A stretch of DNA of 64,000 nt from Sphingomonas qomolangmaensis (GCF_024496245.1 NZ_CP101740.1:1363501-1427500); one strand, 5' to 3'; counted from the stretch's first letter, positions 34,264 to 43,059 are shown. Numbers and translations are program-made. Notes: generated by a model not told the origin, from the sequence alone.

Positions 34264-35266
34264 CCGACACCCGGAACGGCCCCGGATCGCCCAGCCCTAC
34301 CGTGCCGCTCGCCATGTCGAGCATCCGGTCGAGCGACACCTTGGCCTTCAGCCGCATATCCTCGGGGATTTCGATCCGCGGCGTCAGGTCGCGCAGCGCG
34401 ACGTAGAGTTTCTCGACGGTGTTGAGCGCCATATACGGGCAGATGTTGCAGTTGCAGTTCCCGTCGGCCCCCGGCGCGCCGATGAAGCGCTTGTGCGGCA
34501 CCGCCTTCTCCATCTGGTGGATGATGTGCGGTTCGGTAGCGACGATCAGCGTGTCGCCGGTGAAGCTTTCGGCAAAGGCCAGGATGCCGCTGGTCGACCC
34601 GACATAATCGGCATGGTCGATCACATGCGGCGGGCATTCGGGATGCGCTGCGACCGGGGCGTCGGGGTGCAGCGCCTTCAGCTTGAGCAGCTCGGTCTCG
34701 CTGAACGCCTCGTGGACGATGCACACGCCCGGCCACAACAGCATGTCGCGTCCCAGCTTGCGGTTGATATAGCCGCCCAGATGCTTGTCGGGGCCGAAGA
34801 TGATCTTCTGCTCCTTGGGGATCTGGCTGAGGATCTTCTCCGCCGACGACGAGGTGACGATGACGTCCGACAGCGCCTTCACCTCGACCGAGCAGTTGAT
34901 GTAGGTCAGCGCGATATGATCGGGATGCTGCGCGCGGAACGCCGCGAACTGGTCGGGCGGGCAGCTATCCTCCAGGCTGCAGCCGGCGTCCATGTCGGGC
35001 AGGATCACGGTCTTTTGCGGGGACAGTACCTTGGCGGTCTCGGCCATGAAGCGCACGCCGCAAAAGGCGATGACATCGGCATCGGTATCGGCGGCCTTGC
35101 GGCTTAGGTCGAAACTGTCGCCGACAAAATCGGCGAGGTCCTGGATCTCGGGCTTCTGGTAATAATGCGCGAGGATGACCGCGTTGCGCTCCTTGCGCAG
35201 CCGATCGATCTCGGCGAGCAGATCGACCCCGCCAAGCGTGCCGCCGATGCCATTGCGTGCGTCCAT
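34256..35266 (-). CDS. nadA: Quinolinate synthase
   Basis: 336 residues. It condenses iminoaspartate with dihydroxyacetone phosphate in NAD synthesis and needs a [4Fe-4S] cluster. The three cluster-Cys regions are visible: VIAFCGVRFMAE, LLWPGVCIVHE and NCNCNICPYMALN. AHYYQKPEIQDLADFVGDS and VGSTSGI match the substrate site. GGAGGG lies upstream of the ATG. A tandem repeat region precedes the gene. Confidence 0.96.
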   Translation of the reverse strand: MDARNGIGGTLGGVDLLAEIDRLRKERNAVILAHYYQKPEIQDLADFVGDSFDLSRKAADTDADVIAFCGVRFMAETAKVLSPQKTVILPDMDAGCSLEDSCPPDQFAAFRAQHPDHIALTYINCSVEVKALSDVIVTSSSAEKILSQIPKEQKIIFGPDKHLGGYINRKLGRDMLLWPGVCIVHEAFSETELLKLKALHPDAPVAAHPECPPHVIDHADYVGSTSGILAFAESFTGDTLIVATEPHIIHQMEKAVPHKRFIGAPGADGNCNCNICPYMALNTVEKLYVALRDLTPRIEIPEDMRLKAKVSLDRMLDMASGTVGLGDPGPFRVSGD

Positions 35267-35357
35267 GAATTCATGCCCTCCGTTTGGGGGCGATGTAGAG
35301 CGGTGCGGGGCGATTTACCACTGCCGAACGGGGGCAATGGGTGCTGGCCCCCTCCCC

Positions 35358-35455
35358 CCGTTCGCCCTGAGCTTGTCGAAGCGCCGGCCCGCACGATCCA
35401 CGGGCGCGCGAGCGGCGGGTTCGGGCCGATGCTTCGACAGGCTCAGCACGAACGG
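35358..35455. repeat. 98-base inverted-repeat element, copy 1 of a tandem pair
   Basis: It starts CCGTTCGCCCTGAGCTTGTC and ends CTCAGCACGAACGG. The two ends are reverse complements of each other (about 25 bases, few mismatches) around a GC-rich middle containing GGCCGGCCCGCACGAT. It is nearly identical in length and middle sequence to the copy at 35483, 27 bases further on. Family shared with 20697, 46509 and 47565. Confidence 0.85.
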
Positions 35456-35482
35456 GGTAGGAATGTCCCACCATTCACACCT

Positions 35483-35580
35483 CCGTTCGCCCTGCGCTTG
35501 TCGAAGGGCCGGCCCGCACGATCTACGGGCGCGCCAGCGGCGGGTTCAGGCCGATGCTTCGACAAGCTCAGCACGAACGG
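35483..35580. repeat. 98-base inverted-repeat element, copy 2 of a tandem pair
   Basis: Direct second copy of the element at 35358, again 98 bases, differing at a handful of positions (for example TGCGCTTG for TGAGCTTG, and ACAAGC for ACAGGC in the right arm). The middle stuffer is conserved too, which means the pair arose by duplication of a whole unit and not by two independent insertions. Confidence 0.85.
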
Positions 35581-35627
35581 GGAAAGGGGTGCGCGGTCGC
35601 TGCGGCCCCACGCCGGCGTGCGCCCGC

Positions 35628-36338
35628 TCACCGTCGGTTCGCCAACACCTCTTCGACCGATTTCGACACGTCCCAGCGCTCGCCATCGAATTCCGGGTCA
35701 GACGGAAAGCGAACCTGGACCGTGACGTCCAAGTACCCAGCAGATTTTACGGGAGCAGAGAACAAGCGCTCCAGCTCCACTCGCGCACGATCGCGAACCT
35801 TTTTCATTCGATCTGCGCTTCGCGCTTCGTCTCCAGCTCTCTTCTGCGCAGCAATGGAAATCTTTTGCCTCATTTCATTCGATTGCGATCGACTTACGAT
35901 TACGCCCTCTTCGTTTTCAATCGTGATTTTCGTCTCGTCGATATTAGGATCGCCAACAACAATATCGGGGACATCAATCAATAAAAGCCTACGTTTAGCG
36001 TCCCACGCAAAGTCACTACCGCGCACTTTTGCCAAAGGCACCGTATATGCAACACTTAATGGCATGCTAGCCGTCATTGACGACCTCATCCATCCCCATA
36101 GGCGATCAGCGCTGCTTGTAATACGGATTTTACCGGTCAATCTACTTACAATCAGCTCGGACGTGCTTGCTAACTTTACGGCAACAATTGTTGTCACGCT
36201 TTTGCCGTCATCCTCGACCCGGCTATTGTCTTCGATGGCATCTATCTTGGATATATAAACCGTTCCAAGGTATGTTCCTGCTGCCAACAGCAAACAAAAA
36301 CCAATAAATAGATAGAGACCGAAACCCGACTTTCGCAT
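35628..36338 (-). CDS. DUF4230 family membrane-anchored protein
   Basis: 236 residues from ATG 36338 (GGGG upstream); in-frame extension further upstream overlaps the MBL gene and is unlikely. The N-terminus RKSGFGLYLFIGFCLLLAAG is a signal anchor. The body TTIVAVKLASTSELIVSRLTG, FAWDAKRRLLLIDVPDIVV and a helical C-terminus (RDRARVELERLFSAPVKSAG) fit DUF4230, a family of unknown function anchored in the inner membrane. The gene is notably AT-rich for this window (many TTT, ATT and AAA codons) and sits next to the tandem repeats, which suggests recent acquisition. Confidence 0.75.
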   Translation of the reverse strand: MRKSGFGLYLFIGFCLLLAAGTYLGTVYISKIDAIEDNSRVEDDGKSVTTIVAVKLASTSELIVSRLTGKIRITSSADRLWGWMRSSMTASMPLSVAYTVPLAKVRGSDFAWDAKRRLLLIDVPDIVVGDPNIDETKITIENEEGVIVSRSQSNEMRQKISIAAQKRAGDEARSADRMKKVRDRARVELERLFSAPVKSAGYLDVTVQVRFPSDPEFDGERWDVSKSVEEVLANRR

Positions 36339-36360
36339 TCTTACATCCCCGCCTTGCAAT

Positions 36361-37239
36361 TCAAGGTTTGAGGTAAGTGTCATATAAGACCGGTTTCCAC
36401 CAGTCGCCCTCCTCGATCGCCAATCCGCGCCGGCCAAGGTCGATCAGATGCGCCAGCACCGATCGTTCGGCGGCGGGCCACATCCGGCGGTCGATCCCGG
36501 CATACATCCGCTCGACCATCGCAGGCACCTCGCCGGTGCCGGCGTGCAGCAGCCGCAATATCTGCCCCTCGCGCTGCTTGCGATGCCCCAGCAGCCCGCG
36601 CACCAGCCGGCGCGGATTCTCGATCGCTTCGCCATGGCCGGGATAATAGATCCGGTCGTCGCGCTGCATCAATTTGTCGAGGCTCGCCATATAGGCCGCC
36701 ATGTCGCCATCGGGGGGCGAGACGATCGTCGTCGACCAGCCCATCACATGATCGCCGCTGAACAGCGCACCGGCCTGCGGCAGCGCGAAGGCGAGATGGT
36801 TCGAGGTATGGCCGGGGGTCGCGACCGCCTCGAGCGTCCAGCCCTCGTCCGCGATCGTCTCGCCATCGCCGAGCACGCGATCGGGAGCGTAATCGAAATC
36901 GAACGCGGCGTCGGCGCGCGGCCCCAGATCCTCCATCGCCAGCGGTGCACAGCCGACGATCGGCGCGCCGGTCGCCGCCTTGAGTGCGCGCGAAAGCGGG
37001 CTGTGGTCGCGATGCGTGTGGGTGACGACGATCGCCGCGACGCGGCGCCCGTCGATCGCGGCAAGCAGCGCGGCAAGATGACGCGGATCGTCGGGGCCGG
37101 GGTCGATCACCGCGAGCGTGTCGCTGCCCACCAGATGCGTCTGCGTGCCGGTATGCGTGAAGGGAGAGGGATTGGGCGCCAGCACCCGCGCCACCAGCGG
37201 GTCGAGCGTGACGGCCACGCCGGTCGGTGCTTCGGTCAT
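36361..37239 (-). CDS. MBL-fold hydrolase (LACTB2-like)
   Basis: 292 residues. Metal-binding motif THTHRDHSPL, then TPGHTSNHLAF, FSGDHVMGWSTTIVSPPDG and YYPGHGEAI supply the other ligands. A C-terminal winged-helix-like part (HRKQREGQILRLLHAGTGEV) is typical of the LACTB2/glyoxalase II-like group, some of which cut RNA or hydrolyse thioesters. No signal peptide. It precedes the DUF4230 gene by 22 bases on the same strand. Confidence 0.85.
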   Translation of the reverse strand: MTEAPTGVAVTLDPLVARVLAPNPSPFTHTGTQTHLVGSDTLAVIDPGPDDPRHLAALLAAIDGRRVAAIVVTHTHRDHSPLSRALKAATGAPIVGCAPLAMEDLGPRADAAFDFDYAPDRVLGDGETIADEGWTLEAVATPGHTSNHLAFALPQAGALFSGDHVMGWSTTIVSPPDGDMAAYMASLDKLMQRDDRIYYPGHGEAIENPRRLVRGLLGHRKQREGQILRLLHAGTGEVPAMVERMYAGIDRRMWPAAERSVLAHLIDLGRRGLAIEEGDWWKPVLYDTYLKP

Positions 37240-37307
37240 GCGACCGAGATGGCCGGTCGGGGGCGGCGGCGCAAGGGTGACGCGCGCGCAAGCCCCCGCC
37301 CCCGGTA

Positions 37308-38903
37308 TCAGTCGGGCGTACGCAGCTCGGCCAACGCCTGGTCGATCCCCGCCAGCGCCTCGCGCCGCTGCGCCTCTGACAGTCCCTCCTGCGCTGCCAC
37401 CGTGCGCCGTGCGCTGTTCAGGCTGGCTAGCGCGGTGGCTTTGGCGAACCCAGCCGAGCGCGTAGCCCGCTCGGCAGCAAGCTCGGCCTGGCGTTCGATC
37501 CGGTCGATACAGATCGTCGTGATCCGCTTGCGCCCCTCGACGCTATTGGTGACGGTACCGGACCCCTCGCCGCAGCGGAGGCGACGGACTTCGGTCACAT
37601 CGACGTCGCGGCTGCCGCGCTTGGCCCAGTTGCGGCGCAGTTCGGTGGCCTTGCCGTCATGCGAATAGCGATAGACGTAGGTCCCCTCCCCCTCCGAAGG
37701 CATTGGCGGCAACGGCGGTGCGGGGGGCGCAGCCGGCATGGCGGGGGCGGCGGGCACCGCAGGAAGGTCTGGTACCGGGGGTGGCGGCGGCGGCGCTGGC
37801 ATGTCGGCGCGCTGCATCGGCGAATCGGCGAAGTCCGCAAGATTCTCTGGCAGCGCCGGAATTTCGGGCATCTCCGGCGTTTCGGGCATATCGGGCATTT
37901 CGGGCATCGCCGGGATCGGCAGCACGATCTCGTCGAGCGGCATCCCGAACCGGTTTTCTACCTTGGCGCGCAGTTCGTCGGCGGCGGCGGTGCCCGAGGC
38001 GGTCACCGCCAGCCCCGCCAGTGTCAGCGCGCCGATCCCCGCCGCGCCGATGATCCGCTTTCCACGCGACGGCTTGCTGTGCTTGGTCAACATCCGCAGT
38101 CTCCCCTTGATCTCGTTGACGCTGTGCAGATGGCAGGCGGCCGAGACCGCGCCGCCATGCGCCGATTTCACGATCGCGCGGCCATAAGCGTGGCGCAGCG
38201 CGGGATGCCGGTCGCCCAGCACCATCGCGTCGCACGCCATTTCCTGGTCGGCGCGGAAGGCGCGATAGGCGCGCCATGCGATCGGGTTGAACCAGTGGAA
38301 CCCGAGCATCGCGAGCGCGACCCAATTGGCGAGCAGGTCGCCGCGCGCATGGTGGCCAAGCTCGTGCGCCAGCGCCAGGTCGCGCTCGAGCTCGTCGTAG
38401 CGCTCCTCGAAATCGGCCGGAAACGCGACCGCCTTGCGCCAGATGCCGAACGCCAGCGGGCCGCTCGCGGCGTCGCTCTCGATCATGTCGACCCGCCCGC
38501 CGACGATCGAAACCGTCCGCCGCGCGCTGCCGCGCAGCCGCGTACAGAAGCGCGAATGGCTGAAGACGTGATAGCCGACGAACAGCGCCGCGCCGATCGC
38601 CCAGCACAGCATCACCGCGACCGGGACGTCGCTCATCCCCCACCCTTGCGGCAGCGCGGGGATTTCGGCGACCGGCACCACCATCATCAGCGTGCCGGGT
38701 TCGGTCGCAGCGCCGATCGGCGCGACCTCGAGCGGGCGCAATGAATCGGGCATCGGCGGCAACAGCATCCGCAGCACCGGGAGCGCCCAGAGCGCATAGG
38801 CCATGCCCGGCCCGAACGCGCGCCGCACCCGTTCGCGCAGCAGCAGCACCAGCGCCATCAGCAGCGTGGTCGCCACCAACGTTTCGACTATCCAACCGGT
38901 CAT
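37308..38903 (-). CDS. M56 family (BlaR1-type) membrane metallopeptidase
   Basis: 531 residues. Membrane segments lie at ~5-22, ~35-50 and ~93-112; the zinc protease motif HELGHHARGD starts at residue 180, with the third ligand Glu in ADQEMACD. A further helix at ~280-300 (IIGAAGIGALTLAGLAVTAS) leads to a periplasmic part with no penicillin-binding domain. Instead it has MPE/MPD-type repeats and a Pro-rich linker (PAPPPPPPVPDLPAVPAAP). The C-terminal 100 residues are helical. In BlaR1 systems the protease inactivates the BlaI repressor after sensing a signal. Its ATG overlaps the blaI stop by 4 bases. Confidence 0.87.
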   Translation of the reverse strand: MTGWIVETLVATTLLMALVLLLRERVRRAFGPGMAYALWALPVLRMLLPPMPDSLRPLEVAPIGAATEPGTLMMVVPVAEIPALPQGWGMSDVPVAVMLCWAIGAALFVGYHVFSHSRFCTRLRGSARRTVSIVGGRVDMIESDAASGPLAFGIWRKAVAFPADFEERYDELERDLALAHELGHHARGDLLANWVALAMLGFHWFNPIAWRAYRAFRADQEMACDAMVLGDRHPALRHAYGRAIVKSAHGGAVSAACHLHSVNEIKGRLRMLTKHSKPSRGKRIIGAAGIGALTLAGLAVTASGTAAADELRAKVENRFGMPLDEIVLPIPAMPEMPDMPETPEMPEIPALPENLADFADSPMQRADMPAPPPPPPVPDLPAVPAAPAMPAAPPAPPLPPMPSEGEGTYVYRYSHDGKATELRRNWAKRGSRDVDVTEVRRLRCGEGSGTVTNSVEGRKRITTICIDRIERQAELAAERATRSAGFAKATALASLNSARRTVAAQEGLSEAQRREALAGIDQALAELRTPD

Positions 38904-39268
38904 TGCTTCAGCTCCTTGAGCAAAGCCTCGATCTCGGCGATGTCGTCGCCGGTCAGCGCATCGCGCTCGGCGAGATGCGCCACCAGCGGGCTCAGCCGGC
39001 CGCCGAACAGCCGGTCGATCATCCGCTGCGATTCGCCCGCGACGTAGGATTCGCGCGCGACGACGGGGCGGTACAGATAGCGCCGCCCGTCTTCCTCGTG
39101 CGCGATCACCTGCTTGCCCAGCAGCCGCCCGAGCAGCGTCTTGACGGTGTTCGCGCTCCAGTCGCGGTTCGCGGGGATTCGTTCGACGACGTCCTGGGCG
39201 CTGAGCGGACTTTCGTCCCACAGCACCTCCATCACGGCATGTTCGGCATCGCTGATACGCTCGACCAT
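38900..39268 (-). CDS. BlaI/MecI/CopY-family repressor
   Basis: 122 residues from ATG 39268, which has GAGGAGG at ideal spacing; the longer frame to 39340 has no such site. The N-terminal winged helix reads ISDAEHAVMEVLWDESPLSA, DVVERIPANRDWSANTVKTL and LGRLLGKQVIAHEEDGRRYLY; the C-terminal half is the dimerisation helix. It should bind the paired dyads 12-48 bases upstream and repress itself and the coupled M56 protease gene. The inducing signal is unknown, but no beta-lactamase gene is adjacent. Confidence 0.93.
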   Translation of the reverse strand: MVERISDAEHAVMEVLWDESPLSAQDVVERIPANRDWSANTVKTLLGRLLGKQVIAHEEDGRRYLYRPVVARESYVAGESQRMIDRLFGGRLSPLVAHLAERDALTGDDIAEIEALLKELKQ

Positions 39269-39279
39269 AAAACCTCCTC

Positions 39280-39295
39280 GACTACGCATGTAATC
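39280..39295. promoter_or_regulatory. BlaI-type operator, proximal
   Basis: GACTACGCATGTAATC, a near-palindrome with the TAC...GTA core of BlaI/MecI boxes (consensus TACANNTGTA). It lies 12 bases upstream of the blaI ATG, overlapping the probable transcription start region. Confidence 0.65.
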
Positions 39296-39300
39296 ACATC

Positions 39301-39316
39301 GATTACGCGCGTAGTC
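39301..39316. promoter_or_regulatory. BlaI-type operator, distal
   Basis: GATTACGCGCGTAGTC, 5 bases from the proximal box. Its ACTACGCGCGTAGT core on the reverse strand is close to a perfect palindrome. The two boxes are also inverted copies of each other at 14 of 16 positions. Paired operators are standard for BlaI/MecI repressors. Confidence 0.65.
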
Positions 39317-39467
39317 AAGAAGCTTTGAGCGTGTCGGCAACGCTTACAACCGGCTTGGTGGCACTGGCTGCGTTAACCTTTGGGAACTGCGGATATCGGG
39401 GAGACCACCGGCTTGGCACGGTCACTGCATAGCATGGGGCGTACCTGTCGCGCTCCCGCGCTTCAAA

Positions 39468-39507
39468 GGGCGGGTCGTCGCTCCCCCGTTTTTGCGACGA
39501 CCCGCCC
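39468..39507 (-). terminator. 14-bp hairpin downstream of grxD
   Basis: GGGCGGGTCGTCGC at 39468-39481 pairs perfectly with GCGACGACCCGCCC at 39494-39507, with a 12-base loop. On the minus strand it follows the grxD stop by 54 bases; the sequence after it is CCCTTTGAAG, so the T tract is short. It probably ends the DUF1476-bolA-grxD transcript. Confidence 0.65.
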
Positions 39508-39561
39508 GCCCGGGTATTCCCCGAATTTCAGGCCCTAGGCATTCGCCTGAGCCCGTGCGGC

Positions 39562-39894
39562 TCACGCGGCTTGCGCGACGCCCTTTTCTTCCATCAGCTG
39601 CTGCAATTCGCCGCTTTCGAACATCTCCATCATGATGTCCGAACCGCCGACGAACTCGCCCTTGACGTAGAGCTGCGGGATCGTCGGCCAGTCGCTGAAC
39701 GCCTTGATGCCCTGGCGCACGCCCTGGTCCTGCAGCACGTCGACACTCTCGAACACGACGTTGAGGTGGCCCAGGATCGCGATCGCGCGGCTCGAAAAGC
39801 CGCATTGCGGGAACAGCGGGCTGCCCTTCATGAACAGCACGACGTCGTTGGCGTCGACCAGGCCTTGCAGGCGGGCGTGGATGTCGTCGGTCAT
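39562..39894 (-). CDS. grxD: Monothiol glutaredoxin (Grx4 type)
   Basis: 110 residues with the CGFS active site (LFPQCGFSSRAIAIL) and the conserved WPTIPQLYVKGEFVGGSDI segment. CGFS glutaredoxins coordinate a [2Fe-2S] cluster with glutathione and act in iron-sulfur delivery and iron sensing, usually with a BolA partner. The bolA gene is 5 bases upstream in the same operon, which supports that partnership. Confidence 0.96.
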   Translation of the reverse strand: MTDDIHARLQGLVDANDVVLFMKGSPLFPQCGFSSRAIAILGHLNVVFESVDVLQDQGVRQGIKAFSDWPTIPQLYVKGEFVGGSDIMMEMFESGELQQLMEEKGVAQAA

Positions 39895-39899
39895 CGATA

Positions 39900-40136
39900 T
39901 TACTCCTTGGGAACTGCGGTGGTCAGCTGGAGCGCGTGGAGCACCCCGCCCATCCGACCGCCAAGTGCTGCATAGACCGCCTGGTGCTGGCGCACGCGCG
40001 GAAGCCCGCGAAAGCTTTCGGCCACGACATGCGCGGCATAGTGATCGCCGTCGCCGGCCAGGTCGGTGATCGTGATCTGCGCATCGGGGATCGCGGTGCG
40101 GATCAGCGTTTCGATATCGTCGGCGGCCATCGGCAT
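39900..40136 (-). CDS. bolA: BolA family protein
   Basis: 78 residues; start at ATG 40136 or 40130. The core ITDLAGDGDHYAAHVVAESF, RGLPRVRQHQAVYAALGGRM and GGVLHALQLTT is BolA type, with the His near the C-terminus (LHAL) that ligates the shared cluster in BolA-Grx complexes. It lies 4 bases after the DUF1476 gene and 5 before grxD, a tight three-gene operon. Confidence 0.92.
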   Translation of the reverse strand: MPMAADDIETLIRTAIPDAQITITDLAGDGDHYAAHVVAESFRGLPRVRQHQAVYAALGGRMGGVLHALQLTTAVPKE

Positions 40137-40140
40137 CGGA

Positions 40141-40464
40141 TCAGCGCACTTCCATCATCTGGCGGCGTGCCTCGATCGTCTGCGCGGCAAGCGCCTCGCG
40201 CACCATCGCCTCGTCGACCTCGACCCCCGCGGCGGTCAGGTCGCCCAGCACCTTGCGGATCACGTCATCGTCGCCGGCTTCCTCGAAATCGGCCTGGACC
40301 ACCGCCTTGGCATAGGCGTCGGTCTCTTCGGGGGTCAGCTTCATATGCCCCGCCGCCCATTGGCCGAGCAGCCGGTTGCGCCGCGCCGAGATGCGGAACT
40401 CCATCTCACCGTCGCGAGCGAACTTCGCCTCGAATGCCCGTTCGCGATCGTCGAAGGTCGTCAT
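40141..40464 (-). CDS. DUF1476 protein, F1-ATPase inhibitor zeta-type
   Basis: 107 residues beginning MTTFDDRERAFEAKFARDGE, the hallmark of DUF1476. In Paracoccus this family is the zeta subunit that inhibits ATP hydrolysis by F1-ATPase through its N-terminal helix. The remaining sequence (RRNRLLGQWAAGHMKLTPEE; VIRKVLGDLTAAGVEVDEAM) is a helical bundle. It is first in the operon with bolA and grxD. A conserved link to Fe-S chemistry is not established. Confidence 0.9.
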   Translation of the reverse strand: MTTFDDRERAFEAKFARDGEMEFRISARRNRLLGQWAAGHMKLTPEETDAYAKAVVQADFEEAGDDDVIRKVLGDLTAAGVEVDEAMVREALAAQTIEARRQMMEVR

Positions 40465-40559
40465 GATGGCCCCATTCCCTTTAGACTGTATCGATCCGAG
40501 ATAGGACACCCGAAACCACCGCGCTAGTGCCCGCGGACAAGTGAAACCCGGTTAACTCG

Positions 40560-41558
40560 CTAGCCCACCCGCACCACCAGCTTGCCGATCGCCTCGCGCG
40601 CCGCCATCGCGGCGATCGCCTGGCCGCCATCCTCGAACGCGAAGGTGCGCGTCACGCGGGGGGCGATCGCGCCGTTCGCCCATAGCTCGAACAGGCGCGC
40701 GACATGCGCCGCATTGGCCTGAGGATCGCGCGCCGCGAAGGCGCCCCAGAACACGCCGCAAACGTCGCAGCTTTTGAGCAAGGTCAGGTTGAGCGGCAGC
40801 TTGGGGATGCCCGCGGGGAAGCCGACCACCAGATAGCGCCCTTCCCAACCGATCGCGCGGAGCGCCGGTTCGGCATAGTCGCCGCCGACCGGATCATAGA
40901 TCACGTCGGCGCCATTCGGGCCGAGCAGCGCCTTGAACTGGTCGGCGAGCGCCTTCGACTGCGCCTTGTCGAAGGGCGCGCGTTCATACACCAGCGTCTC
41001 GTCAGCCCCCGCCTGCGCCGCCGCCGTAGCTTTTTCCTGCGAGGATACCGCCGCGATCACCCGCGCGCCGAACGCCTTGCCAAGCTCGACCGCCGCGAGG
41101 CCTACGCCGCCCGCCGCACCGAGCACCAGCAAAGTCTGCCCAGCCTTCAGATGCCCGCGATCGAGCAACGCGTGGATCGTCGTACCATAGGTCAGCAGCA
41201 GCGCCGCGCCGTCCTCGAAGCTCCGCCCTTCGGGCAGGCGGTACAGCCGCCCTGCATCGACCGCGACCTTTTCGCTCAGGCCGCCATGGCCGGTCATCGC
41301 GATCACGCGGTCGCCGACCGCCCAGCCCTCGACGCCCTCTCCGATGCTGTCGATCACCCCGGCGATCTCGCTGCCGGGCGCGAACGGCCGCTGCGGCTTG
41401 AACTGATATCTATCCTCGATGATCAGCACATCGGGATAGTTGATCGAACACGCATTTACCGCGACGATCACCTGCCCGCGTGCCGCGACCGGATCGGGCA
41501 GCTCGGCGAGTTCCAGAGTTTCAGGTCCGCCCGGCGCCCTCGACAGCAATGCCCGCAT
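40560..41558 (-). CDS. NADPH:quinone oxidoreductase family protein (zinc-free MDR)
   Basis: 332 residues. The Rossmann motif [10 protein letters not shown], the N-terminal [22 protein letters not shown] and [20 protein letters not shown] match the QOR group. The catalytic Cys/His zinc ligands of alcohol dehydrogenases are absent. It reduces quinones or enones with NADPH. Its first 38 bases overlap the end of leuD, so it is the last gene of the leuC-leuD cluster transcript. Confidence 0.9.
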   Translation of the reverse strand: MRALLSRAPGGPETLELAELPDPVAARGQVIVAVNACSINYPDVLIIEDRYQFKPQRPFAPGSEIAGVIDSIGEGVEGWAVGDRVIAMTGHGGLSEKVAVDAGRLYRLPEGRSFEDGAALLLTYGTTIHALLDRGHLKAGQTLLVLGAAGGVGLAAVELGKAFGARVIAAVSSQEKATAAAQAGADETLVYERAPFDKAQSKALADQFKALLGPNGADVIYDPVGGDYAEPALRAIGWEGRYLVVGFPAGIPKLPLNLTLLKSCDVCGVFWGAFAARDPQANAAHVARLFELWANGAIAPRVTRTFAFEDGGQAIAAMAAREAIGKLVVRVG

Positions 41559-42153
41559 TTCGGCTCTCTCCCGCGATCCACGGGCGCGACTGCATTGCCT
41601 GCGCCTCGTAATTCGAAATCGCGGTATCTCTTGCCAGCGTGATGCCGATCTCGTCCAGCCCCTCCATCAAGCATTGGCGGCGAAACGGATCGAGTTCGAA
41701 GCCGAAGCGATCCTGGAAGCTGGTCGTCACCGTCATCGTCTCGAGATCGACGGTGATCGGCTGGCCATCACGCGCGACGTCCAGCAGCCGATCGATCGCG
41801 TCCTGCGCCAGCACGACGGGGACGATTCCGTTCTTGATCGCGTTGCCCGAGAAGATGTCCGAATAGCTCGGCGCGATCACCGCGCGCACCCCCATGTCAG
41901 CCAATGCCCAGGCGGCGTGTTCGCGGCTAGATCCGCAGCCGAAATTGTCGCCGGCGATCAGCAGCGGGCTGCCGGCATAGGCAGGATCGTCGAACACATT
42001 GCCCGGCACCGCGCGAACCGTTTCGAACGCCCCCTTGCCCAGCCCCTCGCGGCTGATAGTCTTCAGCCAATGCGCGGGTATGATGATGTCGGTGTCGACA
42101 TTCTTTACGCCATAGGGATAGGCCTGGCCGTCGATGCGGATCACGGGTTGCAT
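41521..42153 (-). CDS. leuD: 3-isopropylmalate dehydratase small subunit
   Basis: 210 residues. Motifs [33 protein letters not shown] and [18 protein letters not shown] are typical of LeuD. With LeuC it isomerises 2- to 3-isopropylmalate in leucine synthesis. It is separated from leuC by two unrelated genes (a 45-residue peptide and an MBL hydrolase) and begins 2 bases after the MBL gene's stop. Confidence 0.95.
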   Translation of the reverse strand: MQPVIRIDGQAYPYGVKNVDTDIIIPAHWLKTISREGLGKGAFETVRAVPGNVFDDPAYAGSPLLIAGDNFGCGSSREHAAWALADMGVRAVIAPSYSDIFSGNAIKNGIVPVVLAQDAIDRLLDVARDGQPITVDLETMTVTTSFQDRFGFELDPFRRQCLMEGLDEIGITLARDTAISNYEAQAMQSRPWIAGESRNAGIAVEGAGRT

Positions 42154-42155
42154 GG

Positions 42156-42986
42156 TCAGTTCAGCACCTTGGGAAACACGGGCAGGCCCGCCATGTCGCG
42201 CGGATCGTGCTGGATGATGATTCGCGCCTTCAATTGCTTGGCGATCCCCTCGAAGCGGTCGTGCGACGCCAGCGTGTCGGCGCGATCGGTGTTGAAGGTC
42301 GGCACCCCGCGCACTTCGCGATTTTCGCGGAAATGATATTGGTCGCCGCTGATCAGCACCGGGCCAGCGCCGGGAAGCCGCACCAGCAGCGCGCTGTGCC
42401 CCGGCGTATGCCCGGGCATCTGCAGCATCATCACGCTGCCGTCGCCGAAGACGTCGCGATCGCCCTTCACCGGCACCACCTTGCCGCCGCCGCTTACCCA
42501 GGGCGCGAGCGCCAGCCGCTGCGCGTCGTCGGGCTTGAACGCCTGCACCGCGGCCCAGTCGCGCTCGCCGATCAGCAATTCGGCCCTGGGAAAGTCCTTT
42601 GCGCCGCCGCTATGGTCGGCATGATAATGGCTGATCCCGACATGGGTGACCTGCGCCGGCGTCAGCCCCGCCGTCTGCAATCGCTGCGCGATCGGCGCGA
42701 CGAAGGTCAGCCGGCCCTTCGATCCCGCCGCCATCTCGCGCGAAATCCCGGTATCCCATAGCAGCACGCCCTTGGGATGGCGGATCAGGAAGCAGCCGGC
42801 GATCGCCTCGCGCCGTTCGCCCGCGAAGCGAAAGGTGTCGTTGAAGCGCCCCAGATCGTCATGCACCAACCGCCCGCATGCGAACGCCGCGAGCGTGACC
42901 GCGGCGACCGGCGCGGCTTGCGGCGCGGCAGCCTGCGACGCGGGGGCGGCCAACAGCGCGGCCGACAGGGCAATACGACGGATCAC
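42156..42986 (-). CDS. Exported MBL-fold lactonase-like hydrolase
   Basis: 276 residues from GTG 42986, chosen because GGGGAGA lies just upstream and it gives a clean signal peptide ([21 protein letters not shown]). The zinc motif [23 protein letters not shown] and [12 protein letters not shown], with a C-terminal IQHDPRD, resemble AHL lactonases such as AttM/QsdA. It should act in the periplasm. Its place between leuC and leuD is unusual and makes it co-transcribed with leucine synthesis. Confidence 0.85.
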   Translation of the reverse strand: MIRRIALSAALLAAPASQAAAPQAAPVAAVTLAAFACGRLVHDDLGRFNDTFRFAGERREAIAGCFLIRHPKGVLLWDTGISREMAAGSKGRLTFVAPIAQRLQTAGLTPAQVTHVGISHYHADHSGGAKDFPRAELLIGERDWAAVQAFKPDDAQRLALAPWVSGGGKVVPVKGDRDVFGDGSVMMLQMPGHTPGHSALLVRLPGAGPVLISGDQYHFRENREVRGVPTFNTDRADTLASHDRFEGIAKQLKARIIIQHDPRDMAGLPVFPKVLN

Positions 42987-43059
42987 AGATTTCTCCCCAA
43001 CACGAATGGCCCACGCCCTTGGGGCGCGGGATCGCAGGCAGGACCGCAACCGGCCGGCC

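Noticed and set aside
35358..35580. Tandem repeats considered as a CRISPR array
   Set aside because: There are only two units of 98 bases, each itself palindromic, with a single 27-base gap; no cas genes are near and the unit recurs elsewhere singly.
39422..39805. 127-codon minus-strand frame overlapping grxD
   Set aside because: It is in another frame of the grxD coding region and has no motif, while grxD shows CGFS and normal length.
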